From assembly GCF_000735435.1 (NCBI RefSeq), contig NZ_JMPP01000033.1, positions 62,001 to 126,000 on the forward strand: a stretch of DNA of 64,000 nucleotides. The letters are read 5' to 3'. A model generated the notes under the pieces. That model searched no databases. It saw nothing but the letters and a program-made list of their open reading frames with translations, and was not told where the DNA came from. Below are positions 8,801-19,019 of the stretch, in pieces (position 1 is the stretch's first letter; each line of letters opens with the position of its first letter). This stretch comes from Klebsiella planticola ATCC 33531. Lineage in GTDB: Bacteria; Pseudomonadota; Gammaproteobacteria; Enterobacterales; Enterobacteriaceae. Both the position numbers and the translations under genes were made by a program.

Positions 8801-9536
8801 TAAACTGCGGCGCCAGCAGCGGCGAGTCTGAGCCGGGGTACTCAATTTTACGTACCGCCAGGCCGTAGGTGCGTTGCAGATGCGGCTCGCTAAGCACTTC
8901 CCCGGAGCGTCCCGCCAGCCACTCGCCGTCCGGCAGTAGCAGCAGCGTATGGCTGGCGACCTGCAGGGCATGGGTGGGGTCGTGGGTGGTGAAGAGCACG
9001 GTGCGCGACTGGCGATGGGCCAGGTCGCTGATGAGCTGCAGCACCACCTGCTGGTTGGACAGGTCCAGCGCCGAGCAGGGCTCATCCAGAAGGATATTCT
9101 GGCTGGCACCCACCAGCGCGCGGGCAATCAGCACCAGCTGCTGCTGGCCGCCGGAGAGTGAGCGAAACGCGCGGTCCGCGAGGTCGGGGATGCCCAGCTG
9201 GCGTAAAGCCTCCTCAACCCGGCGTTCATCTTCAACGGCCGGTTGAGCAAACAGACTGACTTGCCGGGCGCGGCCCAGCAACACCACCTCCCGCACCAGC
9301 CAGTTGAACGCCGGACGGAACGATTGCGGCACAATCGCTATCCCACCTTCGCTGTGGAAACTCCCGCCAAGCGGCGGCAGCACGCCGGTGAGGGTGTCGA
9401 GCAGGGTACTTTTCCCGCGCCCGTTGGCGCCGAGCACCGCCCAGATTTCACCGGGCAGGCACTGCAGGTTGAGCGGCCGGAAGAGCGGCTGACGATGGCC
9501 GTAGCGCAGTTCCGCCAGGCGAAGCGACATGTTCAT
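8787..9536 (-). CDS. ABC transporter ATP-binding protein, FecE/BtuD type (MolC-like)
   Basis: The 249-aa ATPase has Walker A GANGRGKST, signature LSGGQQQ and Walker B ILLDEPCSALD. It energises import with the permease upstream. The ATG overlaps the stop codon of the permease gene (ATGA), so the two are translationally coupled. The frame stays open further upstream, but that part runs antisense-like through the permease gene and is not coding. Confidence 0.9.
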   Translation of the reverse strand: MNMSLRLAELRYGHRQPLFRPLNLQCLPGEIWAVLGANGRGKSTLLDTLTGVLPPLGGSFHSEGGIAIVPQSFRPAFNWLVREVVLLGRARQVSLFAQPAVEDERRVEEALRQLGIPDLADRAFRSLSGGQQQLVLIARALVGASQNILLDEPCSALDLSNQQVVLQLISDLAHRQSRTVLFTTHDPTHALQVASHTLLLLPDGEWLAGRSGEVLSEPHLQRTYGLAVRKIEYPGSDSPLLAPQFTIRR

Positions 9537-10540
9537 CAGACCATCCCCCGACGACGTGAGTGGATCAGCAGCCAGGTAAACAGCGGGGCGCCGAGCAACG
9601 CGGTAATGATCCCGACAGGGATCTCTGCCTGGGTCAGCGAGCGGGCCAGATCGTCGACCACGATCATGAATCCGCCGCCGAGCCAGAAGGCGGTGGGCAG
9701 CAGACGGCGATGGTCGGCGCCGACCAGCAGCCGTGCCAGATGCGGGATCACCAGCCCCACCCAGGCGATGCTGCCGCTGACCGCCACCTGTGCGGCCACC
9801 AGCACCGCGCAGCATAGCAGCACGCCGCGGCGCAGCGCGGTGACCGAAACGCCGAGACCGCGCGCGTCTTTCTCCTCCAGCGCCAGCAGGTTGATCCGCC
9901 AGCGCAGCGCGATCAGGATCGTGGCGCTGACGAGAATCGGTAGCGCCATGAGCGCCACTTTGTGCCAGCTGGCGGTGGCGAAGCTGCCCAGCAGCCAGAA
10001 GACAATATTCGGCAGCGTCTCTTCGGTGTCGGCCAGATATTGCATCAGGCTGACGAGCGCGGCGAAAAAACCGCTGAGAATAATCCCGGAAAGAATCAGC
10101 ACCAGCGTATTTTCCCGCCCCTGCAGCGCGGCAATCAGGTACACCAGCATGAGGGCCAGCAGGCCGAAACCGAAGGTGGAGGTCATCATCAGCACGGTGT
10201 CCAGCCCCAGCAGGATAGCCAGCGTGCCGCCAAACGCGGAACCGGAGGTGACGCCAATGATATGGGGATCCACCAGCGGGTTCTGGAACACGCCCTGCAG
10301 CGTGGCGCCGCACAGACCGAGCGCGCCGCCGGCCAGCAGCGCCATGATGACGCGCGGCAGGCGCACCGACCAGACGATTTGCCCGGCCACGCCGTCAGCG
10401 GGCGACAGATGTCCCAGCTGGCTGAACACCTCGCTCAGGCTCAGGTGATACTGGCCGGCGCAGAGCGAGGCGACAGCAATCAACAAGGTTGCCAGCGCCA
10501 GCCCGCCTTGTAGCAGCGCCGGGTGACGATTACTGAGCAT
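9536..10540 (-). CDS. ABC transporter permease, FecCD family (MolB-like)
   Basis: The 334-aa inner-membrane protein has about ten hydrophobic segments and the FecCD/BtuC hallmarks: GxxLGLxGATLQGVFxNPL near residue 75-95, EEKDARGLG at about 210, and GxIAWVGLVIPHLARLL near 255. It forms the channel of a type II ABC importer. It overlaps the binding-protein gene by 11 bp and the ATPase gene by 1 bp. The FecCD family moves siderophores, heme, B12 and, in Haemophilus MolBCA, molybdate or tungstate. Confidence 0.9.
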   Translation of the reverse strand: MLSNRHPALLQGGLALATLLIAVASLCAGQYHLSLSEVFSQLGHLSPADGVAGQIVWSVRLPRVIMALLAGGALGLCGATLQGVFQNPLVDPHIIGVTSGSAFGGTLAILLGLDTVLMMTSTFGFGLLALMLVYLIAALQGRENTLVLILSGIILSGFFAALVSLMQYLADTEETLPNIVFWLLGSFATASWHKVALMALPILVSATILIALRWRINLLALEEKDARGLGVSVTALRRGVLLCCAVLVAAQVAVSGSIAWVGLVIPHLARLLVGADHRRLLPTAFWLGGGFMIVVDDLARSLTQAEIPVGIITALLGAPLFTWLLIHSRRRGMV

Positions 10541-11591
10541 CCGGCGTCCACTTCACGCGATAAAATCGTTGGTAGTACTCCTGCGCTTTACCATCAACAT
10601 CCACGCCGTTATAGCGGGAAGGATAGAGCTTTTTGGCCATCCACAGCTCGCCGAGGGCCAGCGCTTCCGGCATCGGGTAACCCCAGGCTTTGGCATACTC
10701 TGGCATCAGCCAGACGCGGTGATTTTTTACCGCGTCAATCCCTTGCCACTGCGGATCGGATTCGATCTGTTTGACCACCTGCGGATAGCGGTCCTGGACA
10801 AAGATCACCTGCGGATTCCACTGTAAAACCTGCTCCAGTGAGACCTGACGCGCGCCCTTGACCGTGGCCGCCGCGACGTTCAGCGCGCCGGCATGTTTCA
10901 TCATCAGGCCGGTGTATTTGCCGGAGCCGTAGGTATTAAGGTCTGGATTGGCCATATAGACGCGCACCCGCTGGTCGTCGGGGATATCGGCGACCGGCGC
11001 GTTGGCCTCTTTACGCGCTGCAAAGGTGGTGCGAATGAGCGTTTCCGCCTGGTCTTTACGATCGACCACCGCGCCAATCAGGCGAATACCCTGCTTTAAC
11101 CCTTCGTTATAGGCCTGCTCTTCGTCGGCCATCGACGGGTTCATCTTGTTTTTTTCACCCGCGGCGTCCTGGCGTAACGAGATAGCCACCACCGGGATCC
11201 CGGCGTTCTGAATCTGTTGAATCATCGCCTGCGGCGCATAGTTGGCGACAAACACCACCTGCGGATGCAGCGCCAGCAGGCTCTCGATATTGACCTGGGT
11301 TAAATCTCCCGGCGTCGGCAGCCGTTCAATCCCCGGCATAAAGCGGGTGAAAGCAGGGCCAAGCTGCTTTTTCCAGCTGCTCATCACGCCGACAATCTCG
11401 TCGGCGGCATTAAGCTGCACCAGTAGATTGAGGGTCTGATGCTGGAGAACGACGGCGCGGGTAATGTGGTCTGGAAGCGTCACTTCGCGGCCGAGCTGGT
11501 CGGTGACGGTACGGTCGGCAAAGGCATGACCGGCAAACAGGCAGGCGCTGAGCAGCGTCAGCCCCGGTAAGAAACGGGGTCGTTTTGACAT
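10530..11591 (-). CDS. ABC transporter periplasmic binding protein, FepB/BtuF type (MolA-like)
   Basis: The 353-aa protein has a signal peptide (cleavage near AFA-DR) and a cluster A-III (type II transporter) binding fold: TVTDQLGREVTLP at the N-terminus and LLALHPQVVFV in the first lobe. It delivers ligand to the permease-ATPase pair encoded downstream. The ligand was first taken to be an iron chelate, but no Fur box is visible and a ModE-like palindrome lies just upstream. Molybdate or tungstate is therefore a serious alternative. Confidence 0.88.
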   Translation of the reverse strand: MSKRPRFLPGLTLLSACLFAGHAFADRTVTDQLGREVTLPDHITRAVVLQHQTLNLLVQLNAADEIVGVMSSWKKQLGPAFTRFMPGIERLPTPGDLTQVNIESLLALHPQVVFVANYAPQAMIQQIQNAGIPVVAISLRQDAAGEKNKMNPSMADEEQAYNEGLKQGIRLIGAVVDRKDQAETLIRTTFAARKEANAPVADIPDDQRVRVYMANPDLNTYGSGKYTGLMMKHAGALNVAAATVKGARQVSLEQVLQWNPQVIFVQDRYPQVVKQIESDPQWQGIDAVKNHRVWLMPEYAKAWGYPMPEALALGELWMAKKLYPSRYNGVDVDGKAQEYYQRFYRVKWTPDAQ

Positions 11592-11616
11592 GAGAGGACT
11601 CGGTTAGGTGAGAAGA

Positions 11617-11644
11617 ATCGTCGTATATTAAAATATATAGCGTT
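11617..11644. promoter_or_regulatory. ModE-like palindrome before the FecCD-type importer
   Basis: The stretch reads CGTATATT then AA then AATATATAGCG: perfect arms TATATT/AATATA, flanked by CG on both sides. ModE operators consist of CG(T)TATAT / ATATA(A)CG half-sites, so the resemblance is good. It sits about 25-50 bp before the binding-protein start, where it would overlap the promoter. Binding is inferred. Confidence 0.5.
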
Positions 11645-11689
11645 GGCGGAAGCAATTCTAACCGGCCTGTCTACCCATTCAGGACAAGT

Positions 11690-12496
11690 TTACTCGTAAA
11701 AAACCTCTTCTTCGGTCATTCGCGACTCGATCTGGGCGGCCACTTTTTGCAACGGCGCCAGATATTTCTGCGCCGCTTGCTCAAGACTCATCGCTTTCGC
11801 CATATAAACCAGGTTCAGACAACCAATAACCCGCTGCTGGCTGCGGATCGGTACGGCGATGGAGGCGATTTTCTCCTCCTGCTGCCAGCCGCGAAAGTTT
11901 TCGCCGTAGCCCTGGCGTCGCGTGCGCTCAAGAATGGCCGCCAGCTTTTCCGGCTCCCGCGCCAGCTGATACTCCTCTTCCGGACGCGCCGCGAGGATCT
12001 CGATCATCGCCTGGCGCTCATGATCCGGGGCGAAGGCCAGCCAGGTGAGCCCCGAGGCGGTCAGCAGCAGCGGGAGCCGACGGCCGACCATCGCGCGATG
12101 AAACGACAGGCGGCTGAAGCGGTGCGTGGTTTCACGGACCACCATCGCGTCAACATCCAGCGTGGAGATATCCGTCGGCCACAGCACTTCGCGCAACAGC
12201 TCTCCCAGCAGCGGAGTGGCGAGGGCAGAAATCCAATGTTCGTCACGAAATCCTTCACTCAACTGACGGATTTTGAGGGTTAAACGAAAGCTGTCATCGG
12301 ATCGACTGCGGCGAACGTAACCCTCCTCCTGCAATGTCTCCAGCAGCCGCCTGACGGTGGTGCGATGCAGACCGCTAAACTCAGCCAGCGTGCCGATCGT
12401 GGCCCCGCCATCGAATTTATTTAACAAATTAAGTAACAACAATCCCCGACTCAATCCGCGGACCGTTTTGTAATCCGCCTGCCTGTTTTCGCGCAT
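11690..12496 (-). CDS. mhpR: IclR-family activator of the 3HPP pathway (MhpR)
   Basis: The 268-aa protein closely matches E. coli MhpR: an N-terminal winged HTH (LSGLHRTTVRRLL-like at about residues 40-55) and a C-terminal effector domain with VVRETTHRFSRLSFHRAMVG. MhpR activates the mhp operon in response to 3-hydroxyphenylpropionate. The ATG at 12496 was chosen because homologues start near there (M-x-x-N-x-Q-x-x-YKTVRGL). It is divergent from mhpA, and the expected operator lies in the gap. Confidence 0.95.
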   Translation of the reverse strand: MRENRQADYKTVRGLSRGLLLLNLLNKFDGGATIGTLAEFSGLHRTTVRRLLETLQEEGYVRRSRSDDSFRLTLKIRQLSEGFRDEHWISALATPLLGELLREVLWPTDISTLDVDAMVVRETTHRFSRLSFHRAMVGRRLPLLLTASGLTWLAFAPDHERQAMIEILAARPEEEYQLAREPEKLAAILERTRRQGYGENFRGWQQEEKIASIAVPIRSQQRVIGCLNLVYMAKAMSLEQAAQKYLAPLQKVAAQIESRMTEEEVFYE

Positions 12497-12526
12497 GTTA
12501 CCTCGATAAATATCCAGATAAACAAC

Positions 12527-12547
12527 GATGTGCACCTGGTGCACATC
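12527..12547. promoter_or_regulatory. MhpR operator
   Basis: The core TGTGCACCTGGTGCACA is a near-perfect palindrome and agrees with the MhpR-binding sequence known from the E. coli mhp promoter. Its centre is about 59 bp upstream of the predicted mhpA transcription start, the same distance as in E. coli. Confidence 0.85.
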
Positions 12548-12560
12548 CGGTGATGTTTTG

Positions 12561-12589
12561 ATTGTAGCGCATCCGGCCGACCCTATACT
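12561..12589 (+). promoter_or_regulatory. mhpA promoter (Pa)
   Basis: ATTGTA (12561-12566) and TATACT (12584-12589) are 17 bp apart. The weak -35 fits a promoter that depends on an activator bound near -58. The leader to the mhpA start is about 90 nt. Confidence 0.6.
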
Positions 12590-12684
12590 GACCTCACTAT
12601 AAAAATATATTCACATCTATTTAACAAAGTGCTGGGCGTCAGTTTGCGACGCCAGGTACCTTGTCTGAGTCGTGAGGTTCTGAA

Positions 12685-14349
12685 ATGACAACATCGAATC
12701 CGGATATTCAACCCGCTGTACAGCACACCGCCCAGGTCGCTATCGCCGGCGCGGGGCCGGTCGGCCTGATGATGGCCAATTACCTTGGTCAGATGGGCGT
12801 CAGCGTAGTGGTTGTCGAAAAGCTCGACGCGCTGATTGATTACCCGCGCGCTATCGGCATCGACGATGAATCGCTGCGCGCGATGCAGGGCATCGGGCTG
12901 GTGGACAATGTTCTTCCGCATACCACGCCGTGGCACGCGATGCGTTTTCTGACGCCGAAAGGGCGCTGCTTTGCCGATATTCAGCCGATGACCGACGAGT
13001 TTGGCTGGTCGCGACGTAACGCGTTTATTCAGCCGCAGGTCGACGCGGTGCTGTATGACGGCCTCAGCCGTTTTTCCCATGTGCGCTGCCTGTTTTCCCG
13101 TGAAGTTGAAGCTTTTACTCAGGATAGTGACGGTGTCACCTTGAACGTAAAAGGCAGCGACGGCGAGCGGGAAACCGTTCGCGCCGACTGGCTGGTCGCC
13201 TGCGACGGGGGCGCCAGCTTCATTCGCCGCACGTTGAATATTCCCTTCGAAGGTCAAACCGCGCCGAATCAATGGATTGTTATCGATATCGCCAACGACC
13301 CGCTGGCGACGCCGCACGTCTATCTGTGCTGCGACCCGGTGCGTCCGTACGTCTCCGCTGCGTTGCCGCACGGCATAAGGCGTTTCGAATTTATGGTGAT
13401 GCCCGGCGAAACCGAAGCCCAGCTCAGCGAGCCGCACAAGATGCGCCAGCTATTGAGCAAGGTGCTGCCGGACCCCGACCACGTCGAGCTGATTCGCCAG
13501 CGCGTCTACACCCATAACGCGCGCATCGCCGAACGCTTTCGCGTCGATCGCGTGCTGCTGGCGGGCGATGCCGCCCACATCATGCCGGTCTGGCAGGGAC
13601 AGGGTTACAACAGCGGCATGCGCGATGCCTTCAACCTGGCCTGGAAATTGGCGCTGGTGGTGAATGGTAAAGCCGGAGAGGCGCTGCTGGACAGCTACCA
13701 ACAAGAGCGGCGCGATCACGCCAAAGCGATGATCGATCTCTCGGTCACCGCCGGCAACGTGCTGGCGCCGGCGAAACGCTGGCATGGCACGGTGCGCGAC
13801 GGGATTTCGTGGCTGCTGAACTATCTGCCGCCGGTCAAACGCTACTTCCTCGAGATGCGTTTCAAGCCGATGCCGCAGTATCGCGACGGCGCGCTGCTGG
13901 CGGAAGGCGAAGGCAAAACATCGCCGGCAGGCAAAATGTTTATCCAGCCGAAGGTCACGCTGGAAAACGGGCAGGTGACGCTGCTTGATGAGGTGATTGG
14001 CGCCAGATTCGCCATTATCGCCTGGGGCTGCAACCCGCAATGGGGGCTGAATGCCGGGCAGATAGCCCAGTGGCGCGCGGTCGGGGTGCGGTTTATTCAG
14101 GTGGTGCCGGAGGTACAGATTCATTGCGAACAGGACAACGTGCCCGGCGTTATCCGCGTCGGCGATACGCAAAACCGTCTGAAAAGCTGGTTCGCGCAGC
14201 ACGATACCGCGATTGCCGTTGTGCGTCCGGATCGCTTCGTCGCCACCGTGGCCATCCCGCAAACCCTGAGCAAAAAGCTCGACGCGCTGGCCAGCAAGAT
14301 GCAGCTGGCCTCCGCGCAGATGGCAACAACGATTGAACAGGTGGCTTGA
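12685..14349 (+). CDS. mhpA: 3-(3-hydroxyphenyl)propionate hydroxylase (MhpA)
   Basis: The 554-aa FAD monooxygenase has the GxGxxG dinucleotide fold [18 protein letters not shown] at residues ~12-29, the class A DG motif in [12 protein letters not shown], and the FAD ribityl-binding GD motif [12 protein letters not shown] near residue 295. It hydroxylates 3HPP to 2,3-dihydroxyphenylpropionate with NADH and O2 in the cytoplasm. It is the first gene of mhpABCDFE-T; the next gene starts 1 bp after its stop. Confidence 0.97.
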   Translation: MTTSNPDIQPAVQHTAQVAIAGAGPVGLMMANYLGQMGVSVVVVEKLDALIDYPRAIGIDDESLRAMQGIGLVDNVLPHTTPWHAMRFLTPKGRCFADIQPMTDEFGWSRRNAFIQPQVDAVLYDGLSRFSHVRCLFSREVEAFTQDSDGVTLNVKGSDGERETVRADWLVACDGGASFIRRTLNIPFEGQTAPNQWIVIDIANDPLATPHVYLCCDPVRPYVSAALPHGIRRFEFMVMPGETEAQLSEPHKMRQLLSKVLPDPDHVELIRQRVYTHNARIAERFRVDRVLLAGDAAHIMPVWQGQGYNSGMRDAFNLAWKLALVVNGKAGEALLDSYQQERRDHAKAMIDLSVTAGNVLAPAKRWHGTVRDGISWLLNYLPPVKRYFLEMRFKPMPQYRDGALLAEGEGKTSPAGKMFIQPKVTLENGQVTLLDEVIGARFAIIAWGCNPQWGLNAGQIAQWRAVGVRFIQVVPEVQIHCEQDNVPGVIRVGDTQNRLKSWFAQHDTAIAVVRPDRFVATVAIPQTLSKKLDALASKMQLASAQMATTIEQVA

Positions 14350-14350
14350 T

Positions 14351-15295
14351 ATGAACGCTTATCTTCATTGCCTCTCGCATACGCCGTTGGTGGGCTACGT
14401 GGACCCGGAACAGGCGGTACTGGACGAAGTTAACGGCGCCATTGCCGACGCGCGGGCGCGGATTGCCGCCTTCGACCCGGAGCTGGTGGTGCTGTTTGCC
14501 CCCGATCACTACAACGGCTTTTTCTACGATGTGATGCCGCCGTTCTGTTTAGGCATCGGCGCGACCTCTATCGGTGATTTCAGCAGCGCCAGCGGCGTTC
14601 TGCCGGTGCCGACGGCGCTGGCGGAAGCCTGCGCCCACGCGGTGATGAAGGACGGGATCGATCTGGCGGTCTCTTACTGTATGCAGGTGGATCACGGCTT
14701 TGCGCAACCGCTGGAGTTCCTGCTTGGCGGCCTCGATACGCTGCCGGTTCTGCCGGTATTTATTAACGGCGTCGCAGCGCCGCTGCCGGGATTTCAGCGC
14801 ACCCGCATGCTGGGCGAAGCCATCGGCCGCTTCCTGACCACCCTCAACAAACGGGTATTAATCCTCGGCTCCGGCGGACTGTCGCATCAGCCGCCGGTGC
14901 CGGAACTGGCGAAAGCCGATGCCCATATGCGCGACCGGCTGCTGGGCAGCGGCAAACAGCTGCCGCCGGACGAGCGGGAACTGCGCCAGCAGCGGGTCAT
15001 TAGCGCGGCGAAACAGTTTATCGAGGACCAGAACTCGCTCTATCCGCTCAATCCCGTCTGGGACAACCGCTTTATGAGCCTGCTCGAGCAGGGACGGCTG
15101 ACGGAGCTGGATGCGGTCAGTAACGAAGAGCTGTCGGCAATGGCCGGCAAATCGACGCACGAAATTAAGACCTGGGTGGCCGCCTTTGCCGCGCTATCCG
15201 CATTTGGCCGCTGGCGCTGCGAAGGCCGCTATTACCGACCCATCCCCGAGTGGATAGCCGGATTTGGCTCGCTGAGCGCCGCCGCGCAGAACTGA
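14351..15295 (+). CDS. mhpB: 2,3-dihydroxyphenylpropionate 1,2-dioxygenase (MhpB)
   Basis: The 314-aa class III extradiol dioxygenase (LigB superfamily) opens the aromatic ring in the meta position using Fe(II). The [13 protein letters not shown] segment holds a catalytic His, and [10 protein letters not shown] holds another. The start at 14351 was chosen because [12 protein letters not shown] is the conserved N-terminus (His near residue 6 and His10 region) and the upstream in-frame ATG lies inside mhpA. Confidence 0.96.
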   Translation: MNAYLHCLSHTPLVGYVDPEQAVLDEVNGAIADARARIAAFDPELVVLFAPDHYNGFFYDVMPPFCLGIGATSIGDFSSASGVLPVPTALAEACAHAVMKDGIDLAVSYCMQVDHGFAQPLEFLLGGLDTLPVLPVFINGVAAPLPGFQRTRMLGEAIGRFLTTLNKRVLILGSGGLSHQPPVPELAKADAHMRDRLLGSGKQLPPDERELRQQRVISAAKQFIEDQNSLYPLNPVWDNRFMSLLEQGRLTELDAVSNEELSAMAGKSTHEIKTWVAAFAALSAFGRWRCEGRYYRPIPEWIAGFGSLSAAAQN

Positions 15296-15309
15296 ATTAA
15301 CGGGAGAAT

Positions 15310-16179
15310 ATGATGAGCTACCAACCGCAAACTGAAGCCGACACCAGCCGATTCCTCAACGTAGAAGAGGGCGGAGAAACACTACGCATCCATTTTAATG
15401 ATTGCGGCCAGGGGGATGAAACCGTGGTCCTGTTGCATGGTTCCGGCCCCGGCGCCACCGGCTGGGCGAACTTCAGCCGCAATATCGATCCGCTGGTCGA
15501 GGCCGGCTACCGGGTCATTCTGCTGGACTGTCCCGGCTGGGGAAAAAGCGACTCGATAGTCAATCGCGGTTCCCGTTCAGACCTGAACGCCCGGGTATTG
15601 AAAAACGTTATTGATCAGCTGGATATCAACAAAGTGCATCTGCTGGGCAACTCCATGGGCGGTCACAGCGCGGTGGCCTTCACTCTGAGCTGGCCGGAAC
15701 GGGTGGGCAAGCTGGTGCTGATGGGCGGCGGAACCGGCGGCATGAGCCTGTTTACGCCGATGCCGACGGAAGGCATCAAGCTGCTGAACGGCCTGTATCG
15801 CGAACCGACCATCGAAAACCTGAAAAAGATGATGCATATCTTTGTCTTCGATACCCGCGATCTGACCGAGGCTCTGTTCGAAGCGCGCCTCAACAATATG
15901 CTGTCGCGCCGGGATCATCTGGATAATTTCGTCAAAAGTCTGGAAGCCAACCCGAAACAGTTCCCGGATTTTAGCCCGCGTCTCGGCGAAATCCGCGCCC
16001 AAACCCTGATCGTCTGGGGGCGCAACGACCGCTTTGTACCGATGGACGCCGGCCTGCGCCTGCTGGCCGGGATTAACGGTTCTGAACTGCATCTCTATCG
16101 TGACTGCGGCCATTGGGCGCAGTGGGAACATGCCGACAGTTTCAACCAGCTGGTGCTGGATTTTCTGGCGCGCAAATAA
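15310..16179 (+). CDS. mhpC: 2-hydroxy-6-oxonona-2,4-dienedioate hydrolase (MhpC)
   Basis: The 289-aa alpha/beta hydrolase cleaves the C-C bond of the ring-fission product. Visible are the oxyanion region [10 protein letters not shown] (about 46-55), the nucleophile elbow GNSMGGHS with the catalytic Ser, a late Asp in WGRNDRFVP and the C-terminal catalytic His in [18 protein letters not shown] precedes ATGATG; either Met may start. Confidence 0.96.
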   Translation: MMSYQPQTEADTSRFLNVEEGGETLRIHFNDCGQGDETVVLLHGSGPGATGWANFSRNIDPLVEAGYRVILLDCPGWGKSDSIVNRGSRSDLNARVLKNVIDQLDINKVHLLGNSMGGHSAVAFTLSWPERVGKLVLMGGGTGGMSLFTPMPTEGIKLLNGLYREPTIENLKKMMHIFVFDTRDLTEALFEARLNNMLSRRDHLDNFVKSLEANPKQFPDFSPRLGEIRAQTLIVWGRNDRFVPMDAGLRLLAGINGSELHLYRDCGHWAQWEHADSFNQLVLDFLARK

Positions 16180-16188
16180 GGAACCGTC

Positions 16189-16995
16189 ATGACAACGTTA
16201 TCTCTCGAACAGCTGGCGCAACGGTTGCGTGACGCCGAAACCCAGGGGCGGGCCATTGAACCGCTGCGCGATCTTCTCGGCGTCGATAATGCGGAGGCGG
16301 CCTACGCCATCCAGCGGATTAACGTCCAGCACCACGTCGCGCACGGACGGCGGGTAGTGGGGCGCAAAGTAGGGCTGACCCATCCTAAAGTGCAGCAGCA
16401 GCTGGGCGTTGACCAGCCGGACTTCGGCACCCTGTTTGCCGACATGTGCTATGGCGATAACGCCGATGTGCCGTTCTCCCGGGTGCTGCAGCCGAAAGTG
16501 GAAGCCGAAATCGCCCTGCTGCTTAAACACGACCTGCCGCATGCCGATACCACCTTTGATGAGCTGTACGCCGCTATCGACTGGGTACTGCCGGCGCTGG
16601 AAGTGGTCGGTAGCCGTATCCGCGACTGGTCGATTGGCTTCGTCGACACGGTCGCCGATAACGCCTCCTGCGGCGTTTACGTACTGGGGAGTCCGGCGCG
16701 GCGTCCGGCCGGGCTGGATCTGAAAAACTGCACCATGCGTATGACGCGTAACGAGGAAGAGGTGTCCACCGGGCGGGGTAGCGAATGTCTCGGTCATCCG
16801 CTCAATGCGGCGGTGTGGCTGGCGCGCAAAATGGCCAGCCTCGGCGAACCGCTGCGGGCGGGAGACATCGTGCTGACCGGGGCGTTAGGTCCGATGGTGG
16901 CGATTCACGCCGGCGATCGCTTTGCCGCCGACATTGACGGTTTAGGTTCAGTGGCGGCAACGTTTGTCGCGCAAGAGGAAAACAGTGATGAGTAA
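16189..16995 (+). CDS. mhpD: 2-hydroxypenta-2,4-dienoate hydratase (MhpD)
   Basis: The 268-aa hydratase of the fumarylacetoacetate-hydrolase-like family adds water to 2-hydroxypentadienoate to give 4-hydroxy-2-oxovalerate. Characteristic segments are [21 protein letters not shown], the metal-binding PKVEAEIA and [12 protein letters not shown]. It ends 8 bp inside mhpF, so the two are probably coupled. Confidence 0.95.
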   Translation: MTTLSLEQLAQRLRDAETQGRAIEPLRDLLGVDNAEAAYAIQRINVQHHVAHGRRVVGRKVGLTHPKVQQQLGVDQPDFGTLFADMCYGDNADVPFSRVLQPKVEAEIALLLKHDLPHADTTFDELYAAIDWVLPALEVVGSRIRDWSIGFVDTVADNASCGVYVLGSPARRPAGLDLKNCTMRMTRNEEEVSTGRGSECLGHPLNAAVWLARKMASLGEPLRAGDIVLTGALGPMVAIHAGDRFAADIDGLGSVAATFVAQEENSDE

Positions 16996-17938
16996 ACGCA
17001 AAGTCGCCATTATCGGCTCCGGCAATATCGGCACCGATTTAATGATTAAAATTCTGCGCCACGGCCAGCACCTGGAAATGGCGGTGATGGTCGGCATCGA
17101 CCCTGAATCCGACGGTCTGGCCCGCGCCCGACGTATGGGCGTTGCCACCACGCACGAGGGCGTCGGCGGCCTGATGCAGCTGGCGGAATTCGCCGATATC
17201 GATTTCGTGTTTGACGCCACCAGCGCCGGAGCGCACGTGAAAAACGACGCCGCGCTGCGGGAAGCCAAACCGGGGATCCGGGTGATCGACCTGACCCCGG
17301 CGGCGATCGGCCCGTACTGCGTGCCGGTGGTCAATCTTGAGGCCAATCTTGCCGAGGGCAACGTCAATATGGTGACCTGCGGTGGTCAGGCGACCATCCC
17401 GATGGTGGCGGCGGTATCGCGGGTGGCAAAAGTGCACTATGCGGAAATCGTCGCCTCGATTGCCAGCCAATCCGCCGGCCCGGGAACGCGCGCTAACATC
17501 GACGAATTCACCGAAACCACCTCGCAGGCCATAGAGAAAGTCGGCGGCGCGGCAAAAGGTAAAGCGATTATCGTACTGAACCCGGCGGAGCCGCCGCTGA
17601 TGATGCGCGATACCGTTTATGTCCTGAGCGAAGCGGCGTCGCAGCAGGAGATTGCCGCGTCGATCGCCGAGATGGCGGCTGCGGTGCAGGCCTATGTGCC
17701 GGGCTACCGCCTGAAACAGCAGGTGCAGTTTGAGGTGATCGCGGAAGATAAGCCGGTGAACCTACCGGGCGTTGGCCGCTTCTGTGGCCTGAAAACGGCG
17801 GTTTACCTCGAGGTCGAAGGGGCGGCGCACTATCTGCCAGCCTACGCCGGCAACCTCGACATTATGACCTCAGCGGCGCTGGCGACGGCGGAAAAAATGG
17901 CTCAGGCGATGAACGGTACGGCGGGAGACGCAGCATGA
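16988..17938 (+). CDS. mhpF: Acetaldehyde dehydrogenase, acylating (MhpF)
   Basis: The 316-aa enzyme converts acetaldehyde, NAD+ and CoA to acetyl-CoA. The Rossmann motif [12 protein letters not shown] is at residues ~8-19 and the catalytic Cys is in [12 protein letters not shown] near residue 130. It works as a channelling complex with the MhpE aldolase, whose gene overlaps by 4 bp. The start at 16988 follows homologues ([10 protein letters not shown]) rather than the upstream in-frame ATG in mhpD. Confidence 0.96.
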   Translation: MSKRKVAIIGSGNIGTDLMIKILRHGQHLEMAVMVGIDPESDGLARARRMGVATTHEGVGGLMQLAEFADIDFVFDATSAGAHVKNDAALREAKPGIRVIDLTPAAIGPYCVPVVNLEANLAEGNVNMVTCGGQATIPMVAAVSRVAKVHYAEIVASIASQSAGPGTRANIDEFTETTSQAIEKVGGAAKGKAIIVLNPAEPPLMMRDTVYVLSEAASQQEIAASIAEMAAAVQAYVPGYRLKQQVQFEVIAEDKPVNLPGVGRFCGLKTAVYLEVEGAAHYLPAYAGNLDIMTSAALATAEKMAQAMNGTAGDAA

Positions 17939-18951
17939 ACGGCAAAAAACTCTATATCTCAGACGTGACCCTGCGCGACGGGATGCACGCGATTCGCCAT
18001 CAATACTCGCTCGACAATGTGCGCCAGATTGCCCGGGCGCTGGACAGCGCGGGAGTGGATTCGATAGAGGTGGCCCACGGCGACGGCCTGCAGGGGTCGA
18101 GCTTTAACTACGGCTTCGGCGCGTATAGCGACCTGCAGTGGATTGAAGCGGCGGCGTCTTCGGTCAGCCGGGCGAAAATCGCCACTTTACTGCTACCCGG
18201 CATCGGCACCCTGCACGACCTGAAAAATGCGTATCAGGCCGGGGCGCGGGTAGTGCGCGTGGCAACCCACTGCACGGAAGCGGATGTTTCCGCCCAGCAT
18301 ATCGCCTTCGCCCGCGAGCTGGGGATGGATACCGTTGGCTTCCTGATGATGAGCCATATGACTACCCCGGAGCAGCTGGCGCAGCAGGCGCTGAAGATGG
18401 AATCCTACGGCGCGACCTGCATCTACGTGGTCGATTCCGGCGGGGCGATGAATATGCACGATATTCGCGATCGTTTCCGCGCCCTCAGGGCGGTGCTCAA
18501 GCCGGAAACCGCCACCGGGATGCATGCGCACCATAACCTGAGCCTCGGCGTCGCCAACTCTATCGCCGCGGTGGAAGAGGGCTGCGACCGCATCGATGCC
18601 AGCCTTGCCGGCATGGGCGCCGGGGCGGGGAATGCGCCGCTGGAGGTCTTTATTGCGGCGGCGGACAAGCTTGGCTGGAACCACGGCACCGATCTGTATG
18701 CGCTGATGAACGCCGCTGATGAGCTGGTGCGGCCGCTGCAGGATCGTCCGGTACGCGTCGATCGCGAAACCCTGGCGCTGGGCTATGCCGGGGTTTACTC
18801 CAGCTTTCTGCGCCATAGCGAAGTGGCGGCCGCGCGCTACGGTCTGAGCGCGGTCGATATTCTCGTCGAGCTGGGCAAGCGGCGGATGGTGGGCGGCCAG
18901 GAAGATATGATCGTCGATGTGGCGCTGGACCTGCTCAAGCGCGCGAAATAA
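17935..18951 (+). CDS. mhpE: 4-hydroxy-2-oxovalerate aldolase (MhpE)
   Basis: The 338-aa HMGL-like aldolase has the N-terminal [12 protein letters not shown], which carries the metal-binding Asp, and [13 protein letters not shown], whose His residues complete the Mn site. It splits 4-hydroxy-2-oxovalerate into pyruvate and acetaldehyde; MhpF takes the aldehyde. The length matches DmpG/MhpE enzymes. Confidence 0.96.
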   Translation: MNGKKLYISDVTLRDGMHAIRHQYSLDNVRQIARALDSAGVDSIEVAHGDGLQGSSFNYGFGAYSDLQWIEAAASSVSRAKIATLLLPGIGTLHDLKNAYQAGARVVRVATHCTEADVSAQHIAFARELGMDTVGFLMMSHMTTPEQLAQQALKMESYGATCIYVVDSGGAMNMHDIRDRFRALRAVLKPETATGMHAHHNLSLGVANSIAAVEEGCDRIDASLAGMGAGAGNAPLEVFIAAADKLGWNHGTDLYALMNAADELVRPLQDRPVRVDRETLALGYAGVYSSFLRHSEVAAARYGLSAVDILVELGKRRMVGGQEDMIVDVALDLLKRAK

Positions 18952-18956
18952 AAACG

Positions 18957-18984
18957 GGCGGCTGGCAACGTATCAGCCGCCTTT
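18957..18984 (+). terminator. Stem-loop between mhpE and mhpT
   Basis: The arms GGCGGCTG / CAGCCGCC enclose a 9-nt loop and are followed by TTT. It lies 6 bp after mhpE. The short T-run suggests partial attenuation or mRNA stabilisation rather than a full stop before mhpT. Confidence 0.5.
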
Positions 18985-19019
18985 CACCGGCACCGTTTTC
19001 GCTATCGCACAGGTACCCT

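Noticed and set aside
8787-10313. A 508-codon open frame that reads through the ATPase gene into the permease gene region on the minus strand
   Set aside because: Only the last 249 codons encode an ATPase. The upstream part overlaps the well-supported permease gene in another frame and has the Ala/Arg/Gly-rich look of a GC-rich shadow frame. The ATG overlapping the permease stop is the natural start.
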